Part shown: one piece after another, positions 31,602 to 43,675 of the stretch
Numbering within the stretch: position 1 is the stretch's first letter
Layout of the letters: every line of letters starts with the position of its first letter
Assembly (NCBI GenBank): GCA_012274445.1
Contig: JAAROD010000087.1
Coordinates: 970,074 to 1,034,073 of the forward strand
Reading direction: 5' to 3'
From: Sclerotiophoma versabilis
Lineage: Eukaryota > Ascomycota > Dothideomycetes > Pleosporales > Didymellaceae
DNA length: 64,000 nucleotides
The notes under the pieces: generated by a model
Told to the model about the DNA's origin: nothing
Seen by the model: the letters and a program-made list of their open reading frames with translations, nothing else
The model's database searches: none
Program-made: the position numbers and the translations under genes

Positions 31602-34040
31602 ATGACGGCGCCCCTCCGCACGCCGCACTCGCACTCGCACCTCCCCGCATCGCAGACGGCACCCGTCGCCGAGTTCCGCTGCCTCTACACGCCCGACATC
31701 CGCAAGAAGCAGAAGAAGTGGCACGATGGCTTCCTCAAGTTCCACTCGTTCAACAGCCGCGTCATGGTCTACGACCAGGCCCGCAACTTCCTCGGCGACA
31801 CCTACTACAAGGACAGCGACGAGCTGCACGAGGGCGACGAGCTCACCCTCGACAAGGGCGTCATGGTCGAGGTTGCCGACCCCATCGCCGTCACCCACAC
31901 CGACCTGGCCCCGCTGTTCGAGAAGAAGCCCAAGGACGCCCCGCCGCCGCCGACCGCACCGCCGCGACGCTTCCACCCGCCCTCGCAAGTCGCCCGCCCG
32001 AGTGCCCAGCAGCCGCGCCACAAGTCGCTGAACACACTGCTCGGCACCCCCAAGGGGCCAATGGGGAAAGCAGTGCCCATCAAGTCCCCCTACGAGGCGC
32101 GGCAGGAGAAGGAGAATGAGAACGACTTCGCCGTGGACAGGGCTGCGAAGAGGCAGAAGACAGCGCACCGCTCGACAAGCTCAGCCACTCTGCGCTTGTC
32201 CAGTCCAGCTCAGGAAGAGAGCCCTGCACCGAGGAAGAGTCTCCCGTCGTGGGCGAAGCTGTCAGCTACGAAGACGACACGACCGATACCACAAGGAGCG
32301 CCTGTCATCACCTTGGACGAGCTCGACGACGTCGCCCCTGCTTCTTCAGACCCATCATTTCCCAGCACTCCACCTGCTGCTTCCAAAACAACAACCACAC
32401 CCGCCGTCACACCAGCACCACCCGTCAGACCTGCAGTCCCTGTGAAGCCGGCACTGCAAACGCCCAGAATCCCCCGGGGCAAAGTGCCCGTGCCGAGCGT
32501 CAAGGCATTGGAGACACCGCAAGCTCCAGCACCAGCCTCCTCGCCACCAGTCAGTGCCTCGAACCGTCTGTCGAATGTCGACTTCGCTATACAACCTACA
32601 CCAGCCAAAGAGCCAATCAGCAGACCGTCCAAGCAGCCCTCGCCTCCGCCGCCGCCCCTGGAATCTACCAAGTCTCCGCCCCGAAACCCCAAAGCCAAGT
32701 CCCTTCGGTTGTCGAAAGGCGTGAAGCGTGGTACACTGATGATATGCCAGCCTCAACCACCACCACCCCGCCTACACCCGAGAGGAGCCAGCGGGGCGCA
32801 AATTCCCGCGACAAAACTCAACACAGCTAGACGCTCTCAGGTATCCAGACCGAGTCCGTCGCCCACGTCAGAGGATGCGAAGACCCCCGTAGACACCTCT
32901 GCCAGCTTGGTCGCACCCAAATCTAAGCGCAAGGCGACAGCGGACGGTGACGATACTGCGAAACGTGCGAGGCAACTATTCGAAAAATCACTCGACATCT
33001 TCGACGACGACCAAGAAATCGTTCACGGTTTGATGGATCAGCAACTCTTAATGTGGGGGACACCGCCAACCGAGCCTATATTAGTACCTGCCAGCCCTGG
33101 ACAGGTGCTATCTCGACCGAAGGCAGCCAAATCAGCGTCGCGTAACAGCCGTAGGGAAACACTATCAGAAGCAGAAGAGGTGGAATCTATCAGAAAAGTG
33201 TTGTCTACAGCTAAGGCGCCTACTGGTGCTGGACCCAAAAAGAAGCCCGCCCAGAAGTCTCAAGCCGCTGGTAGGCCGTCTCCACCAGCTGCGGCGGTCG
33301 TGGAAGGCGCAGAGATACAGAGCAGAGCTGCTTCGCCTGCTTTGAGCGCTGTTCTGGGCTCGCGATCACGCACTGCATCCTCATCACCACGCAAGACTGC
33401 TGCTCTATCAACTGGTGGCTTCCACAAGAAGTCCAAGCGAGCAATACCTCAGCCAGCACTACCTCAGCAAACTGACCCAGTGCCAGACAAGCCACTGGAA
33501 GCACACCGTAACGACACTGTTGCGCTTCCGCCGCATCTACTCAGAGTGAACAAAAATGGGCCTGTCATGACCACCACCGAGCTCGCAGCCATGCTGCAAC
33601 AGCAGAAGAAGAGACCAAAACCACCTGCTGACCCTATCGAGGACAGTTGTGACGTACCAGGAATATCACCAAATCGCAAGTTCAGACGCGTGCGCAGCGA
33701 AAATGACGCACCCATCCCCAGCACGAGCGAACATTGGGAGAAGAAGAACCTGCCAAAACCCGCACCTGCAGCCACTGAAACGGAGCCCGTCATAGCAGTC
33801 GCAACCAGAAAGAGGTCCGGGCTAGCAGCGCTCATCAAAAAGACGGATCCTCGGAAGAAGTTTGCCAGGACGCAAAGTTTGACGATAGAAACGAGTATTC
33901 CGCCTGCCCAAGACACAGACTCGCCTATGGTGAGTCCTGTAGTAGATAAAGACATCGGCCCATGGAGTACAGAAGCATTTGACCTGTTCGATTGGAGACC
34001 GCCAAGGCCTGCCGAGGTCGACAGCCAGTCTACATTCTGA
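31602..34040 (+). CDS. DUF2439 protein, Mte1/Dbl2/ZGRF1-type DNA repair factor
   Basis: A single long frame of 812 residues. Residues about 20-105 form the DUF2439 domain (EFRCLYTPDIRKKQKKWHDG, FHSFNSRVMVYD, LGDTYY, GDELTLDKGVMVEV). This domain is found in yeast Mte1, fission yeast Dbl2 and the N-terminus of human ZGRF1, which help FANCM-type helicases (Mph1/Fml1) process recombination intermediates. The rest is long, disordered and rich in Pro, Ser, Ala and Lys, with nuclear-type basic patches. The C-terminus ends with a GPWSTEAFDLFDWRPP motif that looks like a conserved short binding segment. A role in homologous recombination in the nucleus is inferred from the family. The start follows CAACAAGCC and no intron is needed. 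Confidence 0.85.
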   Translation: MTAPLRTPHSHSHLPASQTAPVAEFRCLYTPDIRKKQKKWHDGFLKFHSFNSRVMVYDQARNFLGDTYYKDSDELHEGDELTLDKGVMVEVADPIAVTHTDLAPLFEKKPKDAPPPPTAPPRRFHPPSQVARPSAQQPRHKSLNTLLGTPKGPMGKAVPIKSPYEARQEKENENDFAVDRAAKRQKTAHRSTSSATLRLSSPAQEESPAPRKSLPSWAKLSATKTTRPIPQGAPVITLDELDDVAPASSDPSFPSTPPAASKTTTTPAVTPAPPVRPAVPVKPALQTPRIPRGKVPVPSVKALETPQAPAPASSPPVSASNRLSNVDFAIQPTPAKEPISRPSKQPSPPPPPLESTKSPPRNPKAKSLRLSKGVKRGTLMICQPQPPPPRLHPRGASGAQIPATKLNTARRSQVSRPSPSPTSEDAKTPVDTSASLVAPKSKRKATADGDDTAKRARQLFEKSLDIFDDDQEIVHGLMDQQLLMWGTPPTEPILVPASPGQVLSRPKAAKSASRNSRRETLSEAEEVESIRKVLSTAKAPTGAGPKKKPAQKSQAAGRPSPPAAAVVEGAEIQSRAASPALSAVLGSRSRTASSSPRKTAALSTGGFHKKSKRAIPQPALPQQTDPVPDKPLEAHRNDTVALPPHLLRVNKNGPVMTTTELAAMLQQQKKRPKPPADPIEDSCDVPGISPNRKFRRVRSENDAPIPSTSEHWEKKNLPKPAPAATETEPVIAVATRKRSGLAALIKKTDPRKKFARTQSLTIETSIPPAQDTDSPMVSPVVDKDIGPWSTEAFDLFDWRPPRPAEVDSQSTF

Positions 34041-35085
34041 ACATTTATATATGTTGTAACGTTGCAGATAACGAGCCCATGATATCAAAGAACATCACAA
34101 AGATGGCTAAAATTATAATCTCTATTTTCCCTACATGTCTCCATCCTACTTATGCACGGAGCGTGTGCTTATACCCCTTACTACTTCTGCCCTTGGTCCA
34201 GCTACTTACCCAGAGGTTACATCCAGCTGTATGCTACAAAGAAAAGAAGTTGAGAGTAACTGGGGCACAGTAGAAGTAATCCATATAGTGTTCATCTATG
34301 TACAGAGAGCTAATGGCGCTAGCTAGAGAGAGAAAGGTGAAGAGCTGCCAGCTAACAGACACATTGCTGCTTGCTCTACCATGTTAGTGAAAATTAAACC
34401 TATGAATGCTCTACTTGGAGATAATCGTCGTATACAACCCGTTATTGCTGCACTTCTTGGAAGTCTGCGTTCTGTTAGCCAGAAGTGTTTGATTGCAGGA
34501 GAATCTCGTTTCTGCTGTTGCCCGTGTGCACTCTCCCTTGTCCTCAAATGCAGATTGATTTTTTCCATGTGATGGTACTGGGGCCCCTTGACAATCACCC
34601 CCTCTTCCCCGCCATCAGCAACGGCAGCAGCGATTTCATCAGACACCTTGCTTTTTACCGACACTACAACCAAGAAGGCACACGGGCTGTGTAAATTCCA
34701 TAGTTTGAATTAGAGGCAAGTCAAGGAAGTAACATAGTGCAGAGCTCCAGAGTAGCGAACGCAGTGGGAAGGTGCTGCTCTGACAGGTCTGTCTACGTCG
34801 AAGTAACTCGCGACACAACTAATTGGCTGGTAGCGAGCGATCTAGTCTGGGCATCTGCATGGTAGAGGAGAGCTTAGTATAACCCTTGTCAGACGTCAGA
34901 CTTGCAACATTCAGACAACGAGCTCGCATCACCTCGTCTGACTCTACACTTACATCATAAATCCTAACGAATCCGACCCTTTTAAGCCTCATATCTCGTA
35001 GCCTTCTGTTGAAACTCAGACACCCGTCTACAACGTATATTGAACATTACCCACACCTCAGAAATTTCAAAACACATCGACTGAT
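34041..35085. other. Intergenic, no supported gene
   Basis: Only short frames are present on both strands. A CT/TC-rich leader-like stretch precedes the small gene at 35086. No repeat was seen. Confidence 0.45.
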
Positions 35086-35369
35086 ATGCCCCGCCAAGGA
35101 GACGGAAGTTCGGATAACGGCCCCTTCAAGGAAGCAGGGCACGACATTGTGCATGGCGCAGGACCCAACGAGGTACTTGCATTCAATCTTACCAGGTATC
35201 CCTCGCTAATTTGTACACGCGATTACAGTCTACCCGCGTCGCTCGTGCCGAGAACACCGCTCCCATGCCCGAGCATGAGAAAGGCAGCGCCATCCAGGGC
35301 CTGAGGGCCAGTGGCGGCGGTCTCAGTCTCCCAACAGCCGGCAACCAAGGCAAAGGACCGTTGAAATAG
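35086..35369 (+). CDS. Small Gly-rich hydrophilic protein, unknown function
   Basis: Two exons are proposed, 35086-35172 and 35229-35369, giving 75 residues. The 56-base intron is GTACTT/ACAG in phase 0. The product is very hydrophilic: GDGSSDNGPFKEAGHDIVHG at the start, an AENTAPMPEHEKGSAIQGLR middle, and a Gly/Lys end (GNQGKGPLK). No signal peptide or membrane segment is present. The pattern of G, H, E and K resembles small stress- or conidiation-associated proteins of filamentous fungi, but this is only a resemblance. An alternative donor at 35196 would change the second exon's frame and gives a less regular product. Confidence 0.65.
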
Positions 35370-35576
35370 ATAATCAATCCTTGTGTTGCAAATCTGACAG
35401 ATCCGACTTCACACCCCGCGATTTTCTATCATCTATCCCGTGCACTTCAACTACAAGTCGGTTGCCCCCGTTTTTCAGTGTGATGTCTTGCGCCCCTACC
35501 TACCTCATTGGATGGAATGGAACGGAATGTGGAAATACACTCACTCGCTACCTTTACTTGACGTGTGAAACTCATT

Positions 35577-36557
35577 TCATTTCATTTCTACGGTCCATCC
35601 ATCTTCTTTCTCATACTCCTTGAGCAGCAAGATGCTCTCGTACTCACCCACGTCGACGCTCGAATTGGAACTTGCATGGCAAGCCAGAGACTCGGACGCG
35701 GTTCCGAAACTCGAAGACGCAGTAGTGGCCTGAGTCTGGCTCGAATCCCGTCGTGGCCGCGTGTGCAACGGTCCCGCTTTGGCAGCGAGTTGACTGCCCG
35801 CGCTTTGCGTAATATATTCGTCGATCGCCCATGATCCGCATGTGGCGTGGCGCAGCACTTCGTTTTTGAGATTGAGTACTTGCTCGCGAAGATGGGATTC
35901 CTGCGCTTTCAGACTCTGGTTCTTGGACGAGAGGTCCGAGGCGTCTGCTGTTAGTCGAGCAATGTACTCTTTCCTGCGTTGCCGGCATTTTTCCGCTGCA
36001 ACCCGGTTTTTCTCCAGATAGTACTCCCGGCTGACTGCTGCGCGGATGGAGGAGATGCTTGCCGTGTCTACGTCGATTGTGGGAGCATGCAACCTGGGCC
36101 TTCCACGCCTGCACTTGAGAGGCTCGGAATTGATGACAGGCTGCGATGCGTTGTTTTCTGCTTCGACTAGATCACCAAAGGATCGCCTGCTAGGGTTGGA
36201 GTGCTGGGAGGATGTATTCTGTGAGCTCGAATGTGATGGTAGCGCCTTTTGTCGTTGTTGAAAGCCATCGGATTGCTGCTGAGGCCATAAGGTTTCGTTC
36301 CTGAGCTGCTCCACAGGAATAGAAGCTTCTCGAAAAACATTCTGAGAAATCTTAGAAGGGGTGACTTCCTGATTCTCACAGAACTGGCCGATTTCTTCCA
36401 TTGAGTTCTGATCCAGAAGATGGGGAGAGATACTGAGGGTCTGCTCTGAACTGCTACCAAACGCAGTCCAACCCTGATGGTTCACATATGGTTCATTGGT
36501 GGTAACGATGGCGGACTCCACACATTCGAAGTAATTTGGACTGATAATCTCCATCAT
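35577..36557 (-). CDS. bZIP transcription factor (ATF/CREB-like) with AT-hook-like motif
   Basis: A 326-residue frame starts at the double ATG (36557/36554); the frame is open a little further upstream but has no ATG there. The basic region EKNRVAAEKCRQRRKEY (about residues 182-198) carries the NxxAAxKCR core of ATF/CREB-type fungal bZIPs, followed by a leucine zipper with hydrophobic heptads over about 200-237. CRRGRPRL (about 149-156) is an AT-hook-like minor-groove motif. The N-terminal part is Gln/Ser-rich with phosphorylatable stretches, and the C-terminus holds Ser-rich and acidic segments. This is the layout of Atf1/AtfA-like stress regulators, but it lacks the full set of Atf1 domains, so orthology is not claimed. 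Confidence 0.88.
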   Translation of the reverse strand: MMEIISPNYFECVESAIVTTNEPYVNHQGWTAFGSSSEQTLSISPHLLDQNSMEEIGQFCENQEVTPSKISQNVFREASIPVEQLRNETLWPQQQSDGFQQRQKALPSHSSSQNTSSQHSNPSRRSFGDLVEAENNASQPVINSEPLKCRRGRPRLHAPTIDVDTASISSIRAAVSREYYLEKNRVAAEKCRQRRKEYIARLTADASDLSSKNQSLKAQESHLREQVLNLKNEVLRHATCGSWAIDEYITQSAGSQLAAKAGPLHTRPRRDSSQTQATTASSSFGTASESLACHASSNSSVDVGEYESILLLKEYEKEDGWTVEMK

Positions 36558-38587
36558 GATCAGCGAGAGCTGAGGTCTGATACCAAGTTGCTGCACAAAG
36601 TGTCTGAGCTCCTGTCCAGAAGCAAGTGCCTATCTGGGATGCAGGAGATTGGTGCCGTACTTCGTATGAAAGATAAGAGGTGGTGTTGTACCGGGACCAC
36701 AGCGCTCCGAGATCGGACGTAATTTAGCAGAGAACCACGCAAACGGTTACAGCTGAGGTCCGGTGAGGGCTGGCTATGGAAACACCGTGGGTAGGCTAGA
36801 GGGAGCTAATATAGACCTCACGAAACATTTCTCTTGGCGTATTTTATGTGCAATCACCAAACGTACCTTGTAAATCAACAACGAGGCCCCTGGTTCAGTC
36901 TACCGTATTTCCGAAAGCTATCAAATCTCCCATTTGTTGCGGATGAGGCGCTTAATAAGCCAAGAAAACCCACTGAGCATGCAGTCGGTATCAAAGGACG
37001 ACAAAACGGTGGGCGGTACCTGTTTATCGATCACTGTTCTTATTCTGCATCCGCGAAGTTGTAGCTGTACAGCATTTCTGCCTCGCAACAGGCTAGATGT
37101 TGCGACGAATGAGCAACGCATCGTCTTGCGGCGCACAAACCCGAACTTCTTCAAAGATTACGGATCGTGATCAGATCCACGATGGCCGATCTGCATGCGG
37201 GGTGAGGCGAAATTCGTCCGCTCGCATTGGAAGGTAGGATGTTATCGCCGGCACGAATGGATCAGCCATGCAACTGAAACGCGCAGCTGTAGTCGTGGAG
37301 TTGTGGGCCAAAGTTTGAACTCGCGGCAAATTTTGCCTTGTCCAATCACATCGTCCACCGCTCACGAAGTGAATCCTGAATCGGCAGATATGCTTAGTCA
37401 TGCTGCATCGAATCCTCTTCTCTCAGCAATATTACTTTGATGGGATGTAAAGCTGACGTTGCTGTGACTTTTGAGGCTTTGCTTAAGACAAAGCTGTCAA
37501 AAATAAGCGAAGCCGGATCGCAACATAAGCCCCGCAACATTTAAACTTTGTGCTAGTTTCCTATCCGGATTTAGTACCGTCTTAACGATAGGCCAGTACC
37601 ATGCACACGGATTCGTGGGGCTCTTTGTAACGCTCTTGCCGACTGCCGAAAAGGTGTCCAATTGTACCGAGCCACCAAACTCGGTGTAGTATCATCATCG
37701 CCATACGTCTAGCGAGAGGAACATGCTTCCAGTGGCTGCACGTATACGGATTGACAAGCCCAACAGCCTGATGTGGATTCTGCCGGGCAAGAATCAAATC
37801 ACTGCGGATCAACGCGTGCACTCTCTGAAGCCTGGATGCAAATAGTAGGCAGTCGCTGACTGACGGCCATAGTGCAGAAAAGAAGTAACAAAGCATGGCA
37901 CGGATTGATAGCAGTGGTACAGGCTGTGAGTGGATCTAGTATGCTTCTCTAGCAGGCTAACGAAGGGGAGCTTTTGATTGGAAGTCATGATGCAGAATGT
38001 GATTGGATCTGGTATCTTCGCTTGACGGACTGATGAAGCATGCTCCTACCCGAGGGGCACATTGCAGGGTGCACGTAGAGCCCATGATTCTTCAACAGGC
38101 TGATGGAGGCAAGGTAGAGATATGATCGTCGATGCCGCATGCTGACCACAGTCAGCAGGGCTACAATTGCACAGTGGTAACTTGCAGCACTGATCTCTCT
38201 CATACTGGGAGGGCAACCCGCATCATGTTGTTTCCGAAATGTGCAGATAGGTTTACTGTCTCAGCCAAGTACACATGTAGTCGAATGTGAGTCACTTCTG
38301 TCGAACCTTGACGACGGCAATTGAGTCTACAGGTGGAGGTTGCCAATAATTTGATCATTCGGCAACTCCGAATCGCGAATATTTATGCGACTTGACGATT
38401 TCATGATTTGCGACCTTTCCGCGGACGTGTGCGTTCTTGCTGTGCCCCATGGAGCATGCAGCTGCTTCTGTTACACTTGCCAGTTTCCAAAATAGAAATA
38501 GGTCAGCTCTTTGCCTGCAATATGCCAGTCCAGTGTTCTGTGCTAAGCGTAAACATATTCTTCAAAACTTCAGTATACTTTATCACA
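36558..38587. other. 2 kb intergenic stretch
   Basis: Short frames on both strands show no family features. This is the likely promoter of the bZIP gene on one side and of the glycosyltransferase on the other. Nothing repetitive was noticed. Confidence 0.45.
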
Positions 38588-40169
38588 ATGTCCCGTCGAT
38601 CATCTTTACAATCAACTACTCCCTCTTCTGGGAATTCTTCGGGCACTTTTACTCCCGATCCGGACCTCAATTCCTTGCGTGTCTTTCTCGTCCAGACTGC
38701 GAAGGGTCTCTTCTCTTCCTCAGGCGGATTCAAAGCCAACATCTGTCTGTTGCGTCACCTCGCATCGCGTGGCCATTCGGTACGCCAGCTCTGCTACTCC
38801 TATCGTGGTGAAGTGAACGCGTATATTCAGACCGTGGCCAAGAGGTGCGGACGCGACCCGCAACTACGCAAGAAGCTGCTACATTTGAGAACTGGTAAAA
38901 ACAGACCAGGTATCGACATCGAAGTTGCGGAGCTTGTTATGGATGATGGCGTTCAGGTTGTGGCGGTGGAGAAGGAGGCATTCGACGCAGCATTTGGTGG
39001 CAAGGAGAACATATCCAAGGTAATGGCCAGGGAGACAGCAGACTACATCGAGGTAAGTGAGCCTGCAAGATTTGCTATCGCCGTGGCGGCATTGTACCGC
39101 TTTGATGTCTCTGACACTCGTATCAACTAGAAAGAGTTGTTGTCGGCGCGGCTACTCGACTTTGTCTCGTTCCTACAACAGGAGATTACCCACTTCTCAC
39201 CCACACACATCATCTTCAACGACGGTCTTTCCATGCAAGCCACTTCACCCCTGGAAGTGCCCAATATCAATGCTTGCCGCATTGCTGTTATACACACGGC
39301 TGAGCAGCTACCCTTTGGACCATTTGCCGGCGGGATGCCTGGCCATGTAAGCTCACCTAAGGAATCTAAACTTCTTCAAGAACTTGACGGTATCTGGAGC
39401 GTCTCTAACGCCATAAAGCGGTACGCTCTCGAGCATGGGCAGCTCCATACTGACTTCTTCGTACATCATCCCTGGACGTACCTTGGAGAAGAGAAGCACG
39501 AGATCCCGGCCTGCCTATACAATTGGGACAAGAGATTTATCGGTATGATCAACCCTTGCCCTGTTAAGGGCTTGCACATTCTTTTAAATCTCGCCAAGTC
39601 GTGCCCTCAGTACGAGTTCCTGGTGTATAAAAGCTGGGGGTACGATGACAAGATAGGCACACAGATGAGAGATCTACAGAACATTACGTAAGTCTCGCTT
39701 TATGTAACACGACAGTGAGATATTAGTCCAATTAACAACTTGCAGAGTCCGCCCGACATGTGTAGATATGGAAGAGGCCTGGCGCGATATCAAAGTTCTC
39801 CTTGTTCCCTCTCTCTGGTTTGAAGCCTGGGGAATTGTGCTGATCGAAGCCCATCTTCGCGGTATTCCGGTCATCTCATCTGATGCAGGTGCGCTTACTG
39901 AATCTATGCTCGGGCTGGATTACGTTGTCCCGGTGAATCCTATTCGGGGAGAACGCGACCAGGAAGGAGCATATATCGTGCCTGAGCAAAATACTAGGCT
40001 ATGGATAAAGATCTTGAACAAGCTCATGAGTGACAGATCTGAGTACGAGAGACTTTCGACAAACGTGCGAAGTACAACAGAGCAATGGCTGAAGAACATA
40101 GACGAGACGGCTCTAGAGAAGTGGTTGATGGACTTAGCGATACACACAAACAATATTGGAATAATTTGA
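38588..40169 (+). CDS. GT4-type retaining glycosyltransferase (GT-B fold)
   Basis: Three exons are proposed: 38588-39052, 39131-39687 and 39746-40169, giving 481 residues. The introns are 78 and 58 bases, both with GTAAGT donors. The N-terminal domain opens with a Rossmann-like strand and GLFSSSGGFKANICLLRHLASRGHSV, the typical sugar-acceptor glycine loop. The C-terminal domain has PCPVKGLHILLNLA and the nucleotide-sugar EX7E motif, E367 to E375, in LWFEAWGIVLIEAHLRGIPVIS. No signal peptide or membrane segment is present, so it is cytosolic. The sequence looks bacterial in style for family GT4, yet the gene has normal fungal introns. The acceptor is unknown. It lies 600 bases upstream of an intracellular alpha-glucosidase in the same direction, which hints at joint work on an alpha-glucoside. 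Confidence 0.85.
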
Positions 40170-40771
40170 TGGCTGTTCATAAACGCTAGCTTACATGGAC
40201 CTAGTGATGTGGTCTTTGGTCAATGAATCTGCCCTTCCTACGCTACGACAACGATTCGTTTCAACAAAATACTTACAGCAGCTAGTAGCAAACCATTGGA
40301 CCATGCTGTGAAATCTGAGCCAACAAAACTGTGTCACACGATCCAAGCCTTCGAACCTAAGCCGATTATCAGGCTATTACAATCTCACCGATCTGCATAT
40401 GATGAATTGGTTTTTTGTGCTAGGCAACAGCCTGATGTCATTATTTTTTTGGCCTTAAATCAGTTTGATATCAGTTCTTGTTGGCCCTTGTCTGAGGTCC
40501 ATTACTTCTGTTGAAATCACTGAAATCACTGAAATCATTGGGACCTCACCGGATGAGTGGTTGGGTATAGATAAGCCAAACCTCACCTTCAAGACCAGTA
40601 GCACTTGCTTGCTTCCAAGTCCATGCAGTTACAAATCTCATGCGATCTTTCCGCAGGATTTTAGCTGTCCAGAAATTTTGTTCTATTCGTCCTTCTCTAC
40701 TTCAGTGTCGAGGCCTTAACGAGAGCCACCAGACCCGGCAGTTTATTAGCGGCAGTAGCCTCTTTAGTAAA
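40170..40771. other. Spacer between glycosyltransferase and alpha-glucosidase
   Basis: About 600 bases that should hold the terminator of the first gene and the promoter of the second. A 9-base unit, TGAAATCAC, is repeated three times in tandem at 40512-40537, with a fourth partial copy. No reading frame is supported. Confidence 0.5.
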
Positions 40772-42804
40772 ATGCCAAACGCCGGTGTCATCAGAAGCAA
40801 GCGGGCTTGGTGGAAAGAAAGCGTGGTGTATCAAGTACGTCCTCGAACATTTAGCTTATTCGTGACGAAAAGCTGACGGATCACAGATTTACCCAGCCTC
40901 TTTTTGCGACACGAATGACGACGGTCATGGTGATGTTCGTGGCATCATAGAGAAGTTGGATTACTTGAAAAGTCTTGGAGGTGGGCACATTAGCGGCTAC
41001 ATGACACAGAATGCTGATAAGATTTGGATACAGTTGACGTAATTTGGGTATCTCCCAGTAAGTCGATTTCCCACTATAAGAAAGATTAAGTCTCATTCAG
41101 ATACAGTATACAAAAGCCCCCAGGTTGACATGGGTTACGACATCTCTGATTATGAGGATATCGACCCCAAGTACGGCACTTTGGCGGATGTTGATGAGCT
41201 GATCGCGAACCTTGGGCAGCGTAACATGAAGCTCATGATGGATCTCGTTGTTAACCATACCTCAAATCAGGTAACTTGCTAGTTATTGGGTGAAGGTTCT
41301 TCAAGGTTCTGATTCTCCCGTAGCATTCTTGGTTCCTCGATTCAAGGTCTTCCGCCGATAACCCGAAGAGGAACTGGTACATCTGGAAGAAAGGTAAAGT
41401 TGACAAAGACGGCAAGCTTGGCCCGCCCAACAATTGGTGTCGCACCTTGGATACAACCAAATCAGCCTGGGAGTGGGATGAGAAAACGCAAGAGTACTAT
41501 CTGTCGATATTCTCGCCGGAACAGCCGGACCTCAATTGGGAGAGCACCGAAGTTCGAGCGGCGGTGCATGACATTATCCGATTTTGGCTGGATCGCGGCG
41601 TCTGTGGCTTTCGTATGGATGTCATAGACCATATCTCCAAGGTCCAGGGCTTTCCGGATGCCAAGACTGCAATTCCGGGCCAGTACTTCCAGCCGGGTGA
41701 TGAATTCTTTGCTAACGGGCCGCGACTGGACGAGTTTTTGCAAGAAATGCGTCAAGTTCTCAATGAGTATGACACCATTACGGTTGGTGAGATGCCGTTT
41801 GTAAACGATGAGAATGAGATTATCAGGACTGTCGGATTACAGGGATCTCTAAACATGATATTTCTTTTCGAGCTGTTGAATGTGGACAATCAGCCTGGCC
41901 GCTCTAAATGGTCGTATCAAGAGTGGGATGCTACCGACATGACACGAATCCACGAACGGACACAGAGGTTGATGATTGACAGGAATGGGTGGAACGCAAT
42001 CTTTTGCGAGAACCATGACACACCAAGATCGCTGTCGCGGTTTGCGGATGATAGCGAAGAGTGGCGCGAGTACGCAGCTAAGATGCTTTGTACCAAACAC
42101 ACCACGCTTGGAGGAACAGAATACATTTACCAAGGTGAGGAGCTAGGTATGCGAAACATTCCTCCGGACTGGTCTATCGAGGAATACAAGGATGTGGAGA
42201 CTCAGAACTACTGGAAAGCGTGAGTTCACCTACAACAATATACATCGCTGACCTCTGCTTATTCGCATCAATAAGTGCCAGCAAGCAGTACGCCAACAGT
42301 CATCGGAAGCTGGAATATGCGCGGAAAATGATCCAGCTCAAGGCTCGTGACCATACGCGAACACCAATGCAGTGGGATGCTTCTCCGAACGCTGGATTCT
42401 GCAAAGGAAGCGTCAAGCCATGGATGAGGGTTAATGATGACTATCCCCGTGTCAATGTTATGGCACAATTAAGTAACCCGCAGTCCGTGCTAGCCTACTG
42501 GAAGCGTTGTCTGGAGTTCCGCAAGGAGCACAAAGAAGTCTTCGTTTACGGCGGATTCAAGATATTGGATTCAAAGGACAAGGATGTAGTGACTTTCCTG
42601 CGCTTCTCGAAAGATGAGAGCTGGGTGACTGTCACAAATTTTACAGGGAAACATTTGGAGTGGTCAGGACCCGGGGATGTCAAGGTGGAAGATTGGGTCA
42701 TTGGGAATTATCCTCTCAACGCGCATGAGAACAACTTGGGTGGCACAATTAAGTTGAGACCGTGGGAAGGTATCATTGGAAGATGTACAGTAACACCGCC
42801 TTGA
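40772..42804 (+). CDS. GH13 alpha-glucosidase (intracellular maltase / oligo-1,6-glucosidase type)
   Basis: Six exons are proposed: 40772-40834, 40887-40980, 41034-41057 (24 bases), 41107-41270, 41324-42219 and 42276-42804, giving 589 residues, the normal length for fungal maltases. All joins keep the frame and rebuild conserved blocks: VVYQIYPASF, VDVIWVSPIYKSPQVDMGYDISDY and NHTSNQHSWF. The catalytic residues of family GH13 are all present: nucleophile D214 in GFRMDVIDH, acid/base E271 in VGEMPF, and the transition-state pair H346-D347 in ENHDTP. There is no signal peptide, so it acts on imported maltose, isomaltose or sucrose-like sugars. The tandem glycosyltransferase upstream suggests turnover of a specific glucoside. 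Confidence 0.93.
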
Positions 42805-43675
42805 TATCTTCTGTGGGGTTTTAGACCCTGTCAACTCTTTTTTCATAAATCAAAATTTTGACAGAGACTTTGTGAACTGTACTGTACGTCGAGGAGTATA
42901 GTCTCATATTTTCTGAGGTTGAAGCCTTGTTCCCACAACTTATAGTTAGTGAAGCCAGTCAACGAACCAATAAGAGCCAACCAAATATCAGTCCAACAAT
43001 ACCAAGTCAGCCGCCAAGGAGACGAAAAGTGAGCGTCTATTATCTGCGCTAGTGTCTTACAGTGTTTCCCAAATGGGTTGAGCAGTCATCTACTGTGTGC
43101 TTAGGAGAGTGAATGATGAAACGATGGATCGCTACTTTATTAACGTACAACGATCTAGTTGCGATCTGTTGCGGTGTCTGCATCACATCAACTTCGGAAA
43201 TGTGGTAAGAAGTGTCTTCAGTTCTCCCATTCGAGTAAGGTTCCAACGCCTACGGCACATGCAATTTGACTCGGTCGTCGAGCGGTTGTTCATTGCTCGG
43301 TGTTGTCTCATCACATCTGTACTAAAATCATAAGCGCCCGGGTGCTTACCTATGCACGGGCCCTGCTATCTAGAAAAGTCACACGTGGTGGTGTACTACA
43401 TCGAAGCATGTTCGTTGGATATTGATTGATTTTTTTAAAAGACGTTTATTTGAACATGTTTCGCGCGTTAGGTATTGAGGATTCGTTCTCCGCTCCTTCT
43501 TCGCATTCGATCGATCGCTTGGCTTTCGGTTCATTGAGCCTAGAGTTTCGTCGTTCATGCACAGACAACCCAGTACCTTTCGTATCGGTTCCCCGACTGT
43601 GAAACTTGCTCAGTCCAGAAATCAGATTGTAAGATGCCACTCGACCAGCTTTAGATGGTTCCTTCGATATTGTCG
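42805..43675. other. Intergenic, no supported gene
   Basis: Short overlapping frames only. A 49-codon plus-strand frame from an ATG at 43456 ends in TGA and could be an eroded first exon of the pseudogene that follows, but this is not established. Confidence 0.4.

Noticed and set aside
30179..32119. 646-codon plus-strand open frame
   Set aside because: It lies antisense to the BAR-SH3 gene and then overlaps the start of the DUF2439 gene in another frame. GC-rich DNA with few stops explains it, and it has no domain.
31422..32168. 248-codon minus-strand frame
   Set aside because: It is antisense to the DUF2439 domain, GC-rich and without family sense.
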